Positions 1-5,651 of a stretch of 7,293 bases of DNA are shown here, piece by piece. The notes under the pieces are model-generated. The model was not told where the DNA came from and searched no databases. It worked only from the letters and a program-made list of their open reading frames with translations. Position 1 is the first letter of the stretch. Every line of letters begins with the position of its first letter. The position numbers were made by a program, and so were the translations under genes. This stretch comes from Oscillospiraceae bacterium (GTDB taxonomy: Bacteria; Bacillota; Clostridia; Oscillospirales; Acutalibacteraceae), in NCBI GenBank assembly GCA_902782805.1, contig CACZON010000155.1:1-7293 (forward strand), given 5' to 3'.

Positions 1-38
1 GCAGCGGCATTATCGAGATGATATCGCTGGATAATTAG
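1..38 (+). CDS. Possible 3' end of an upstream gene (partial)
   Basis: Reading from base 3, the first bases give the open tail SGIIEMISLDN followed by TAG at 36-38. The other two forward frames stop at 19-21 (TGA) and 32-34 (TAA). It ends 30 bases before the next gene's ATG, a spacing that would suit co-transcription. Eleven codons are too few to identify a family, and an open stretch this short can occur by chance, so this is only a candidate. Confidence 0.25.
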   Translation, partial: SGIIEMISLDN

Positions 39-54
39 CGGTTTGTATTTGAAG

Positions 55-61
55 AAAGGAG
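55..61 (+). promoter_or_regulatory. Ribosome binding site for the EVE-like gene
   Basis: AAAGGAG lies 7 bases before the ATG at 69. It is a near-consensus Shine-Dalgarno sequence and fixes the start of the first complete gene. Confidence 0.8.
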
Positions 62-68
62 CAATACA

Positions 69-512
69 ATGGCAATCTGGGGCATCGGCGCGTATTATTT
101 TGATGATCGTGAAGATAAATCCGATATTTTCATCAACGAAGGAACCGCGTTCATCGGGTATCTTGAGAAAGACAAACCCGAATATTACGAGCTGATAAAG
201 CAGGTCAAAATCGGGGATGTTCTCGTATTGAAGGCGCGTTTTCCGCTGAATCGCCACGTTTTACGGATCAAAGCGATCGGAATGGCGACCGATACGAATT
301 TCAATCTTGAAAATGGTGCGCTGAACCGCAAGGGAATCAAGGTAAAATGGTTTTTTGATTTCCGCCATGCGCCGGAGGAAATCGCGCTTACGAAAGAAAA
401 CAATCGGAGCGATTTGGCAAACACGATTATGAAAATCGAAAACGAATCATTGATCGAAGCGATTGCCGAAATCCTGAAAAAGCACGGAAATTCTCCCGAG
501 GCGGCAGAATAA
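69..512 (+). CDS. Small PUA/EVE-like domain protein, function unknown
   Basis: This 147-residue soluble protein has no signal peptide or membrane segment. The N-terminal WGIGAYY (residues 4-10), the aromatic/acidic stretch near 30-42, KIGDVLVLKAR (47-57) and LRIKAIGMATD (65-75) resemble small proteins with a PUA/EVE-like fold, the superfamily that includes binders of modified bases and the N-terminal readers of some McrB-type restriction proteins. That assignment rests on my recognition of the motif pattern, not on an alignment. Residues 112-140 look like a C-terminal amphipathic helix. No nuclease or ATPase motif is present, so if it binds nucleic acid it would act with a partner or as a regulator. 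Start: ATG 69 with a good ribosome binding site. It may be co-transcribed with whatever lies upstream, and it is insulated from the next operon by a terminator. Its base composition is more AT-rich than the downstream genes, which hints at accessory origin. Confidence 0.7.
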   Translation: MAIWGIGAYYFDDREDKSDIFINEGTAFIGYLEKDKPEYYELIKQVKIGDVLVLKARFPLNRHVLRIKAIGMATDTNFNLENGALNRKGIKVKWFFDFRHAPEEIALTKENNRSDLANTIMKIENESLIEAIAEILKKHGNSPEAAE

Positions 513-530
513 CCGATAAGAACATCCAGA

Positions 531-559
531 ACGGAGCCCTGCGGGGCTCCGTTTATTTT
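531..559 (+). terminator. Rho-independent terminator after the EVE-like gene
   Basis: A perfect 9-bp stem (531-539 ACGGAGCCC with 544-552 GGGCTCCGT) closes the 4-base loop TGCG. It is followed by a T-rich run (TTATTTT). It lies 18 bases after the stop codon and separates this gene from the operon downstream. Confidence 0.9.
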
Positions 560-625
560 ACATAAAAAAGGAAAGCGTCCGGTGAAACAAGCAAAACGGC
601 GAAGCCAGGGAAAACGAAATCGGTC

Positions 626-654
626 TTGATTTTTTCAAAAGAAAAATCTAATAT
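626..654 (+). promoter_or_regulatory. Candidate promoter of the flavoprotein-cmk-plsC-ispH-rpsA operon
   Basis: TTGATT at 626-631 (4 of 6 matches to TTGACA) and TAATAT at 649-654 (4 of 6 to TATAAT) are separated by 17 bases. An alternative -10 is TATAAA at 652-657, with a 20-base spacer. The site lies in an AT-rich patch between the upstream terminator and the first gene. Transcription would begin near 661 and leave an untranslated leader of about 85 bases before the GTG at 746. The match is moderate, so this is a prediction. Confidence 0.45.
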
Positions 655-732
655 AAAAGTAGAACGCAAACCCGAATCCGAAAGGCCGGGAGACGGCGCG
701 GAAAACGCAGGAACACAGTGCGAAAAACACAA

Positions 733-739
733 AAAGGAG
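733..739 (+). promoter_or_regulatory. Ribosome binding site deciding the GTG start at 746
   Basis: AAAGGAG lies 6 bases before GTG 746. The same frame is open back to TTG 626, but that codon has no Shine-Dalgarno sequence and lies in the candidate promoter. The 40 extra residues would be a charged, low-complexity leader ahead of the first beta strand of the nucleotide-binding fold. GTG 746 is therefore preferred. Confidence 0.8.
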
Positions 740-745
740 AAAACG

Positions 746-2833
746 GTGGAAACGAAAGCGGACGTAATCGTGATCGGCGCGGGGCCTGCGGGCATGATGG
801 CTGCGATCTCGGCGGCGAAGGCGGGCGCGAAAGCGCTCCTGCTTGAAAAGAATACGCGCCCCGGGCGAAAGCTCATGATTACGGGCAAGGGCAGATGCAA
901 CGTCACGAACGACTGCACCGTGCAGGAGGCGATCGCCTCGGTCGTAGTGAATCCGCGCTTTCTCTACAGCGCGTTTTCGGCTTTTTCGCCGGAGGATACG
1001 AAGCGCTTCTTCGAGGAAGCCGGCGTGCCGCTCAAGACCGAGCGGGGAAAACGCGTTTTTCCGCAATCGGACAAAGCGGTCGATATCGTGGACGCGATGC
1101 AGCGCGAGCTGAAAAAAAGCGGGGTATCCCTGCGCAATGAAACGGTAAAATCCCTTTGGATCGAAGAAAACACGCTGCGCGGTGTTTTGACCGTATCGGG
1201 GAAAAAGCTCCCCGCGCGCTGCGTCATTATCGCCTGCGGCGGGCTTTCCTACCCGCAGACGGGCTCGACCGGCGACGGCTACCGCCTGGCAAAGCAGGCC
1301 GGGCATACGGTAACGCCGCAAAAGCCCTCGCTCGTGCCGATCGTCTCAAAGGATCCCGACTGCGCGCGCATGCAGGGGCTTTCGCTTCGGAACGTCGGAG
1401 TGAAGGTCATCGATCAAAAAAAACAAAAAGAGCTCTACGAGGATTTCGGCGAGATGCTCTTTACGCATTTCGGCGTCTCAGGCCCGGTGATTTTAAGCGC
1501 CGGGAGCCATATTCGCGAGATGGAGCCGGGGCGGTATCTGCTTCGGATCGACCTCAAGCCGGCGCTTTCGGAGGAAAAGCTCGACCTGCGGCTGCAGCGG
1601 GAGCTTTCGGAACAGAAAAACAAAAACTTTGAAAATATGCTCGGCGCGCTGCTGCCGAAAAAGATGATCCCGGTCGTGATCGACCGCAGCGGCATTCCCG
1701 GGGAGGAAAAATGCAACGCGATCACGCGGGCCCAGCGCGCGGCGCTGCTCGCGGCGCTGAAAAAATTCGAGATCGTGCTCGATTCGTTCCGCCCGATCGC
1801 GGAGGCGATCGTCACTTCCGGCGGGGTGGACGTCCGCGGGCTCGATCCCGCGTCGATGGCATCGAAAATGCTCCCCGGCCTCTATTTTGCCGGCGAGGTG
1901 ATCGACGTGGACGCCTATACGGGCGGATTCAATCTCCAGATCGCGTTTTCCACCGGCTTTATCGCCGGAAAAGCGGCGGCGCAGGCGGCAAGAGCAAACG
2001 CACCAGACGGTAAATCCCGAGAATCGGCCGGCGGGCTTTCCGAAGCGGCAAGCCGGAAAAGCGAACCGAAGGACGATCAAAAGCAAACGGAAAAAAACGA
2101 AGCAAAGGGGCGCAAAACGATGCAGAAAAACGAAGCGTGCGAAAAACGCGCAAAAATCAACGTGGCGATCGACGGCCCCGCCGGCGCGGGCAAGAGCAGT
2201 GTGGCGAAAGCCGCTGCAAAAGCGCTGGGATTTATCTATGTCGATACCGGCGCGCTCTACCGTGCGGTCGGGTTCTTTGCGGTGTCGAAGGGGATCGATC
2301 CGAAAGACGCCGAAGCGGTTCCCGCCGCGATCGGGCGCGAAAAGCCGGAGATCTCGATCCGCTTTCTGCCGGACGGTCAGCACGTCTTTTTGAACGGCGA
2401 AGATATCGAGGCGCAGATCCGCACCCCGCAGATTTCGATGGCGGCCTCGGACGTTTCGGCGATTCCTGCGGTGCGCGCGTTCCTTTTTGATCTTCAGCGC
2501 GATCTCGCGCGGGAAAACGACGTCATCATGGACGGGCGCGATATCGGAACGGTCGTCCTCCCCGAGGCGCAGGTCAAGATTTTTCTGACCGCCTCGGCCG
2601 AGGAACGTGCGAAGCGCCGGATGCTCCAGCTGCGGGAAAAAGGCGACGAAACGCCCTTTGAGACGCTGCTCGAAGAAATCAAAAAGCGCGACGATCAGGA
2701 TATGAACCGCGCGATCGCGCCGCTCAAAGCGGCGCCGGACGCCGTGACGATCGACAGCAGCGACCTCTCCTTCGAGGCGGTCTGCGAACGGGTCGAAACA
2801 CTGATCCGCGAAAAAACGAACGCAGGAGGATGA
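746..2833 (+). CDS. cmk: Fusion of HI0933/BaiN-family flavoprotein and cytidylate kinase
   Basis: One uninterrupted frame of 695 residues from GTG 746 carries two complete enzymes. Residues ~5-412 match the HI0933/BaiN family of FAD-dependent oxidoreductases: dinucleotide-binding GAGPAG (11-16), the signature RKLMITGKGRCN (41-52), GGLSYPQTGSTGDGY (165-179), FTHFGVSGP (239-247), VTSGGV (356-361) and a C-terminal FAD-contacting GLYFAGEVIDVDAYTGGFN (378-396). The family is normally about 400 residues and free-standing; its substrate here is unknown (bile-acid reduction is shown only for BaiN). Residues ~469-695 are a full cytidylate kinase, which transfers phosphate from ATP to CMP/dCMP: P-loop GPAGAGKSS (477-485), GRDIGTVVLP (597-606) and RDDQDMNRAIAPL (648-660). 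A K/E/A-rich linker (414-468) joins them. An in-frame ATG with a Shine-Dalgarno-like sequence in the linker may also give free Cmk. plsC follows 4 bases later. Whether the two activities are functionally linked is not shown by the sequence. Confidence 0.9.
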   Translation: METKADVIVIGAGPAGMMAAISAAKAGAKALLLEKNTRPGRKLMITGKGRCNVTNDCTVQEAIASVVVNPRFLYSAFSAFSPEDTKRFFEEAGVPLKTERGKRVFPQSDKAVDIVDAMQRELKKSGVSLRNETVKSLWIEENTLRGVLTVSGKKLPARCVIIACGGLSYPQTGSTGDGYRLAKQAGHTVTPQKPSLVPIVSKDPDCARMQGLSLRNVGVKVIDQKKQKELYEDFGEMLFTHFGVSGPVILSAGSHIREMEPGRYLLRIDLKPALSEEKLDLRLQRELSEQKNKNFENMLGALLPKKMIPVVIDRSGIPGEEKCNAITRAQRAALLAALKKFEIVLDSFRPIAEAIVTSGGVDVRGLDPASMASKMLPGLYFAGEVIDVDAYTGGFNLQIAFSTGFIAGKAAAQAARANAPDGKSRESAGGLSEAASRKSEPKDDQKQTEKNEAKGRKTMQKNEACEKRAKINVAIDGPAGAGKSSVAKAAAKALGFIYVDTGALYRAVGFFAVSKGIDPKDAEAVPAAIGREKPEISIRFLPDGQHVFLNGEDIEAQIRTPQISMAASDVSAIPAVRAFLFDLQRDLARENDVIMDGRDIGTVVLPEAQVKIFLTASAEERAKRRMLQLREKGDETPFETLLEEIKKRDDQDMNRAIAPLKAAPDAVTIDSSDLSFEAVCERVETLIREKTNAGG
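1985..2149 (+). other. Low-complexity linker joining flavoprotein and Cmk domains
   Basis: About 55 residues between the last conserved flavoprotein segment and the first beta strand of the kinase are almost all K, E, A, S, R, Q, D and N, with no hydrophobic core. They read like a translated intergenic spacer rather than a domain. An out-of-frame TAA at 2011-2013 lies just beyond where flavoproteins of this family usually end, so a single-base indel between roughly 1970 and 2011 would separate the two genes. Confidence 0.7.
2104..2122 (+). promoter_or_regulatory. Possible internal translation start for free cytidylate kinase
   Basis: AAAGGGG at 2104-2110 lies 9 bases before an ATG at 2120-2122 that is in frame with the kinase. 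Initiation here would give a 237-residue Cmk, close to the usual 215-230 for the family. The Shine-Dalgarno match is fair rather than perfect. Confidence 0.45.
2824..2829 (+). promoter_or_regulatory. Ribosome binding site for plsC inside the end of cmk
   Basis: AGGAGG lies within the last codons of the fusion gene, 8 bases before ATG 2838. The stop at 2831-2833 falls between them, an arrangement typical of translational coupling. Confidence 0.85.
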
Positions 2834-2837
2834 ACGA

Positions 2838-3497
2838 ATGGAGCCGAAACCGAAAAAGAAATCGAAGCGGAATCTTCTCTATCATCTCGCGCTGCTCGTC
2901 CTGCCCGTGATCTACGGGATCTTTACTCCGCTGCGTTTTCGCAGGAGCGCCGAAATCCCCAAAGGGAAATTCATCATCTGCTGCAATCATATTACGGGCC
3001 ACGACCCGTTCTATCTGGCGCTTTTTCACCGCAGACGCAAGGTCTGCTTCATGGCGAAGGAGGAGCTTTTCAAAAACAAGCTGCTCGCCGCGCTGATCCG
3101 CTCGGTCGGCAGTTTTCCGGTCAGCCGCGGCAATTCGGACCGCTCCGCGATCATGCGCGCGGAGGAGGTCGTTGAAAACGGAGACGTGCTCGGTATTTTT
3201 ATCGAGGGAACGCGCTCGAAAACCGGCGAGCTGCTAAAGCCGAAGGCCGGCGCCGCGCTGATCGCTTATCAGACGAATACGCCGATCCTGCCGATGTGCA
3301 TCACGCCCCGCGGCGGCAAGGCGAAAATCCTGTTCCGCCGGATCAAGGTTTCGAGCGGAAAACTGATCACGCCCGAAGAGCTCGGGATCGTCAACGGTAC
3401 GAGCAGCGAGCTGCGCGCCGCCGCCCGCCTCGTGATGGATCGGATCGCCGAGCTGCGCGAGCAGGATCTCGCCGATTTTGAGCGGAGGAAAAAATGA
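2838..3497 (+). CDS. plsC: 1-acyl-sn-glycerol-3-phosphate acyltransferase (PlsC family)
   Basis: This 219-residue protein is a lysophospholipid acyltransferase. Family members transfer an acyl chain to the sn-2 position of 1-acylglycerol-3-phosphate to give phosphatidic acid at the inner face of the membrane. The four family blocks are present: the catalytic NHITGHD (residues 50-56, His51 and Asp56), GSFPVSRGNSDR (91-102), FIEGTRS (121-127, the substrate-binding EGTRS block) and ILPMCI (150-155). A single hydrophobic segment at about 13-31, after a lysine-rich start, would anchor it. Length and order fit the short bacterial PlsC type. It starts 4 bases after the Cmk fusion and its TGA overlaps the ATG of ispH-rpsA (ATGA), so it is firmly inside the operon. 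CTP made from Cmk products feeds the next phospholipid step (CDP-diacylglycerol), a plausible but unproven reason for the pairing. The exact acyl acceptor is inferred from the family. Confidence 0.92.
   Translation: MEPKPKKKSKRNLLYHLALLVLPVIYGIFTPLRFRRSAEIPKGKFIICCNHITGHDPFYLALFHRRRKVCFMAKEELFKNKLLAALIRSVGSFPVSRGNSDRSAIMRAEEVVENGDVLGIFIEGTRSKTGELLKPKAGAALIAYQTNTPILPMCITPRGGKAKILFRRIKVSSGKLITPEELGIVNGTSSELRAAARLVMDRIAELREQDLADFERRKK
3484..3489 (+). promoter_or_regulatory. Ribosome binding site for ispH-rpsA inside plsC
   Basis: GGAGGA lies 4 bases before ATG 3494, within the last codons of plsC. Together with the 4-base ATGA overlap it suggests coupled translation. Confidence 0.8.
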
Positions 3498-5560
3498 AGA
3501 TCACGCTTGCCGAAACGGCCGGCTTCTGCTTCGGGGTATCCCGCGCGGTAGAGATGGTCGAAACCTTGCTCGGGGAGGGAAAGCGCGTCGCAACGCTCGG
3601 GCCGATCATCCATAATCCCCAGATCGTCGAACGCTTCAGGGCGCGCGGCGTAAATATCATCGAAACGCCGGAGCAGGCGCAGGCAGGCAGCGTCGTCGTG
3701 ATCCGCAGCCACGGTGTGTCGAGTGCGGTTTACGACCGGCTTCTTGCCCGGGGCGTGGAGATCGCGGACGCGACCTGTCCCTTCGTCGCAAAGATTCACC
3801 GCATCGTTTCCGAAGCGACCGGGAGCGGGCGGATCGTCCTGATCGCCGGAGACGAAACGCATCCGGAGGTGGAGGGGATCTGCGGCCACTGCAAAGAAAT
3901 CCCCGGGGAAGAAAAAAGCTTTTACGTCTTCCGCAATGCCGGAGAGCTTAATTCCTTAGCGGAAAAATGTCAGAATCTCCCTAAAAAGCCGGTAACGGTG
4001 GTTGCGCAGACCACTTTTTCCGCGGAAGAATGGAAAAATTCTAAAAAAATCTTAAAAAAAGTCTATACAAACGCGTTGAGTTTTGATACAATATGTAATG
4101 CAACTGCTTTGCGGCAATCGCAGGCGAGCTCGCTTTCGAAGCAATGCGATCTGATGATCGTCGTCGGCGGAAAGCACAGCTCGAACACCGCAAAGCTTCT
4201 TGAAGTATGCAGGAAGAACTGCGAAACGTATCTGGTAGAGACCGCGGACGAGCTTCCGCTGAAAGCTTTGCGAACGGCAGCGAATGTGGGAGTTACTGCC
4301 GGAGCATCAACGCCTGCGGATATAATAAAGGAGGTCCTAGAAACCATGTCGAATGACGCTATCAACAACGCGGCGGAAGCTGCCCAGGATTCCAATTTTG
4401 CCGAACTTCTGGAGGAATCCTTAAAAAGCTTTAATACAGATGAAAAGGTGCACGGTGTAGTTGTCGGTATCACACCTACGGAGGTTTACGTAGACGTCGG
4501 CAGAAAACAGGCCGGATTTATTCCCGCGGAAGAGCTTTCGAACGATCCCGCGGCAAAACCCGAAGATATCGTAAAACTCGGCGACGAGATGGATCTGCTC
4601 ATCATGCGCACGAACGATCAGGAAGGAACGATCATGCTTTCCAAGAAGCGCTACGACGCGATCCGCGGATGGGAAACCATTGCCGCCGCAGCTGAAAGCA
4701 AAGAAGTCCTGACCGGTACCGTTGCAGAGGTCGTAAAAGGCGGTTTGATCGTTGTGACCGAAGGCGTTCGCGTTTTCGTTCCCGCTTCCCAGGCAACCGC
4801 ATCGAGAAACGATCCGCTCGACGACCTGCTCAAGAAAGAAGTCAAGCTTCGCATCATCGAAGTCAACCGCCAGCGCGGCCGCAGAGCCGTCGGCTCGATC
4901 CGTTCCGTCCTGCGCGATGAGCGCAGAGCGCTGACCCAGAAATTCTGGGAGGAAATCGAAGAGAACAAAGAATACGTCGGTACGGTCAAATCTCTCACCC
5001 AGTACGGCGCGTTCGTGGATCTCGGCGGCGTAGACGGAATGATCCATATTTCCGAGCTCTCCTGGGTTCGCATCAAACATCCTTCCGAAGTTGTCAACGT
5101 CGGCGATACCGTTCGCGTCTTCGTCAAGAGCTTCGATAAGGAAAAAGGCAAGATCTCGCTCGGTTACAAGCGCCAGGAAGACAACCCCTGGGAGATCATG
5201 AAACGCGATTATCCGGTCGGAACGGTCTGTGAAGCGACGATCGTCGGCATGACGACCTTCGGCGCCTTTGCGCGCATCCTCCCCGGAATCGACGGCTTGA
5301 TCCATATTTCCCAGATCGCCAACCGCCGCATCGAAAAGCCGCAGGACGTTCTGACGATCGGCCAGACCGTTCAGGTAAAGGTTACCGACGTCGATTTCGA
5401 AAAGAAACGCGTCAGCCTTTCGATCCGCGCCCTTCTTTCCGACGAAGCCCCGGCTGAGCCCACTGCGGCAGAGGAAGTTCCGGTTGAAGAAGCTCCCGCA
5501 GAGGAGGCTCCCGCAGAGGAAGCGCCCGTCGAGGAGATCGTTCCGGAGACCGCGGAATAA
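3494..5560 (+). CDS. ispH-rpsA: IspH (HMBPP reductase) fused to ribosomal protein S1
   Basis: This 688-residue fusion is of a kind established in Clostridia. Residues 1-284 are IspH, which reduces 4-hydroxy-3-methylbut-2-enyl diphosphate to IPP and DMAPP, the last MEP-pathway step. The three [4Fe-4S] cysteines are in place: Cys12 (GFCFGV), Cys95 (DATCPF) and Cys201 (DTICNAT). HNP (40-42), RSHGV (71-75), ETHPEVEG (121-128) and GGKHSSNT (225-232) are also present. Residues 285-688 are ribosomal protein S1 with four S1 RNA-binding repeats (about 316-385, 402-470, 491-560 and 574-646), the number typical of Firmicutes. Repeats 3 and 4 are the most canonical (YGAFVDL, GMIHISEL; FGAFARI, GLIHISQI). 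An acidic E/A/P-rich tail follows (649-688). Start: ATG 3494, overlapping plsC. At the junction, ATG 4346 (Met285) has its own strong ribosome binding site, and a promoter-like site lies inside ispH, so free S1 of 404 residues may also be made. A terminator follows the stop. Confidence 0.96.
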   Translation: MKITLAETAGFCFGVSRAVEMVETLLGEGKRVATLGPIIHNPQIVERFRARGVNIIETPEQAQAGSVVVIRSHGVSSAVYDRLLARGVEIADATCPFVAKIHRIVSEATGSGRIVLIAGDETHPEVEGICGHCKEIPGEEKSFYVFRNAGELNSLAEKCQNLPKKPVTVVAQTTFSAEEWKNSKKILKKVYTNALSFDTICNATALRQSQASSLSKQCDLMIVVGGKHSSNTAKLLEVCRKNCETYLVETADELPLKALRTAANVGVTAGASTPADIIKEVLETMSNDAINNAAEAAQDSNFAELLEESLKSFNTDEKVHGVVVGITPTEVYVDVGRKQAGFIPAEELSNDPAAKPEDIVKLGDEMDLLIMRTNDQEGTIMLSKKRYDAIRGWETIAAAAESKEVLTGTVAEVVKGGLIVVTEGVRVFVPASQATASRNDPLDDLLKKEVKLRIIEVNRQRGRRAVGSIRSVLRDERRALTQKFWEEIEENKEYVGTVKSLTQYGAFVDLGGVDGMIHISELSWVRIKHPSEVVNVGDTVRVFVKSFDKEKGKISLGYKRQEDNPWEIMKRDYPVGTVCEATIVGMTTFGAFARILPGIDGLIHISQIANRRIEKPQDVLTIGQTVQVKVTDVDFEKKRVSLSIRALLSDEAPAEPTAAEEVPVEEAPAEEAPAEEAPVEEIVPETAE
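4064..4092 (+). promoter_or_regulatory. Candidate internal promoter for rpsA within ispH
   Basis: An extended -10 (TG at 4084-4085, one base, then TACAAT at 4087-4092, 5 of 6 matches) has TATACA at 4064-4069 (4 of 6 to TTGACA) 17 bases upstream. It lies in an unusually AT-rich patch of ispH (about 3945-4110) that uses codons such as ATA and ACA, which its neighbours seldom use. Transcription would start near 4099, giving a leader of about 247 bases before the S1 start at 4346. Confidence 0.4.
4327..4348 (+). promoter_or_regulatory. Internal ribosome binding site and ATG at the IspH/S1 junction
   Basis: AAAGGAGGT at 4327-4335 is a near-perfect complement to the 16S rRNA 3' end. It is followed after 10 bases by an in-frame ATG (4346-4348), which is exactly where free-standing S1 would begin. 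The spacing is slightly long but tolerated in Firmicutes. Confidence 0.6.
5474..5533 (+). repeat. Four 15-bp repeats in the acidic tail of S1
   Basis: Four tandem units encode EVPVE, EAPAE, EAPAE and EAPVE (residues 661-680 of the fusion). Units 2 and 3 differ at one base only (GAA versus GAG). They lie outside the S1 RNA-binding repeats and form a disordered, strongly acidic tail. Confidence 0.85.
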
Positions 5561-5581
5561 TATCAGCGTTTTCTTAAGAAG

Positions 5582-5624
5582 AAAAAGCCGCAAACAGGAG
5601 CTGTCTGCGGCTTTTTGCGTTTGA
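5582..5624 (+). terminator. Rho-independent terminator of the rpsA operon
   Basis: An 11-bp stem (5582-5592 with 5606-5616, AAAAAGCCGCA / TGCGGCTTTTT) continues past one A-C mismatch into ACAG/CTGT (5594-5597 with 5601-5604) around the loop GAG. The descending arm ends in five Ts. The A-tract on the other side could make it work in both directions. It lies 21 bases after the ispH-rpsA stop. Confidence 0.9.
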
Positions 5625-5632
5625 TTCTGAAC

Positions 5633-5640
5633 GGGGGTGG
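5633..5640 (+). promoter_or_regulatory. Ribosome binding site favouring the MATE start at 5652
   Basis: GGGGGTGG lies 11 bases before ATG 5652. An in-frame GTG at 5637 lies inside this purine run and would leave almost no room for a Shine-Dalgarno sequence, so ATG 5652 is preferred over the five-residue-longer form. Confidence 0.55.
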
Positions 5641-5651
5641 AATGCAGCAGT

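Noticed and set aside
30..35. GATAAT as a -10 box for the first gene
   Set aside because: The -35 region at 7-12 (GCATTA) does not fit, so it is not supported as a promoter.
582..629. Possible 15-residue basic leader peptide (GTG 582 to TGA 627) with a weak Shine-Dalgarno
   Set aside because: It lies upstream of the likely transcription start near 661 and shows no run of one amino acid or attenuator structure. A short open stretch like this is expected by chance.
1980..1989. CGCAGGCGGC at the flavoprotein end, shared with the terminal 65-bp repeat
   Set aside because: The match is only ten GC-rich bases with poor similarity on either side. It encodes the alanine-rich end normal for this flavoprotein family, so it is not evidence of a repeat insertion.
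1493..2383. 296-residue open frame on the - strand across the flavoprotein-Cmk joint
   Set aside because: It is antisense to conserved motifs on both sides and arginine/phenylalanine-rich, as shadows are in this composition.
4321..4326. Perfect TATAAT just before the S1 ribosome binding site
   Set aside because: Transcription from it would start near 4333, inside the Shine-Dalgarno sequence, and no -35 is seen 17 bases upstream. It encodes part of IspH.
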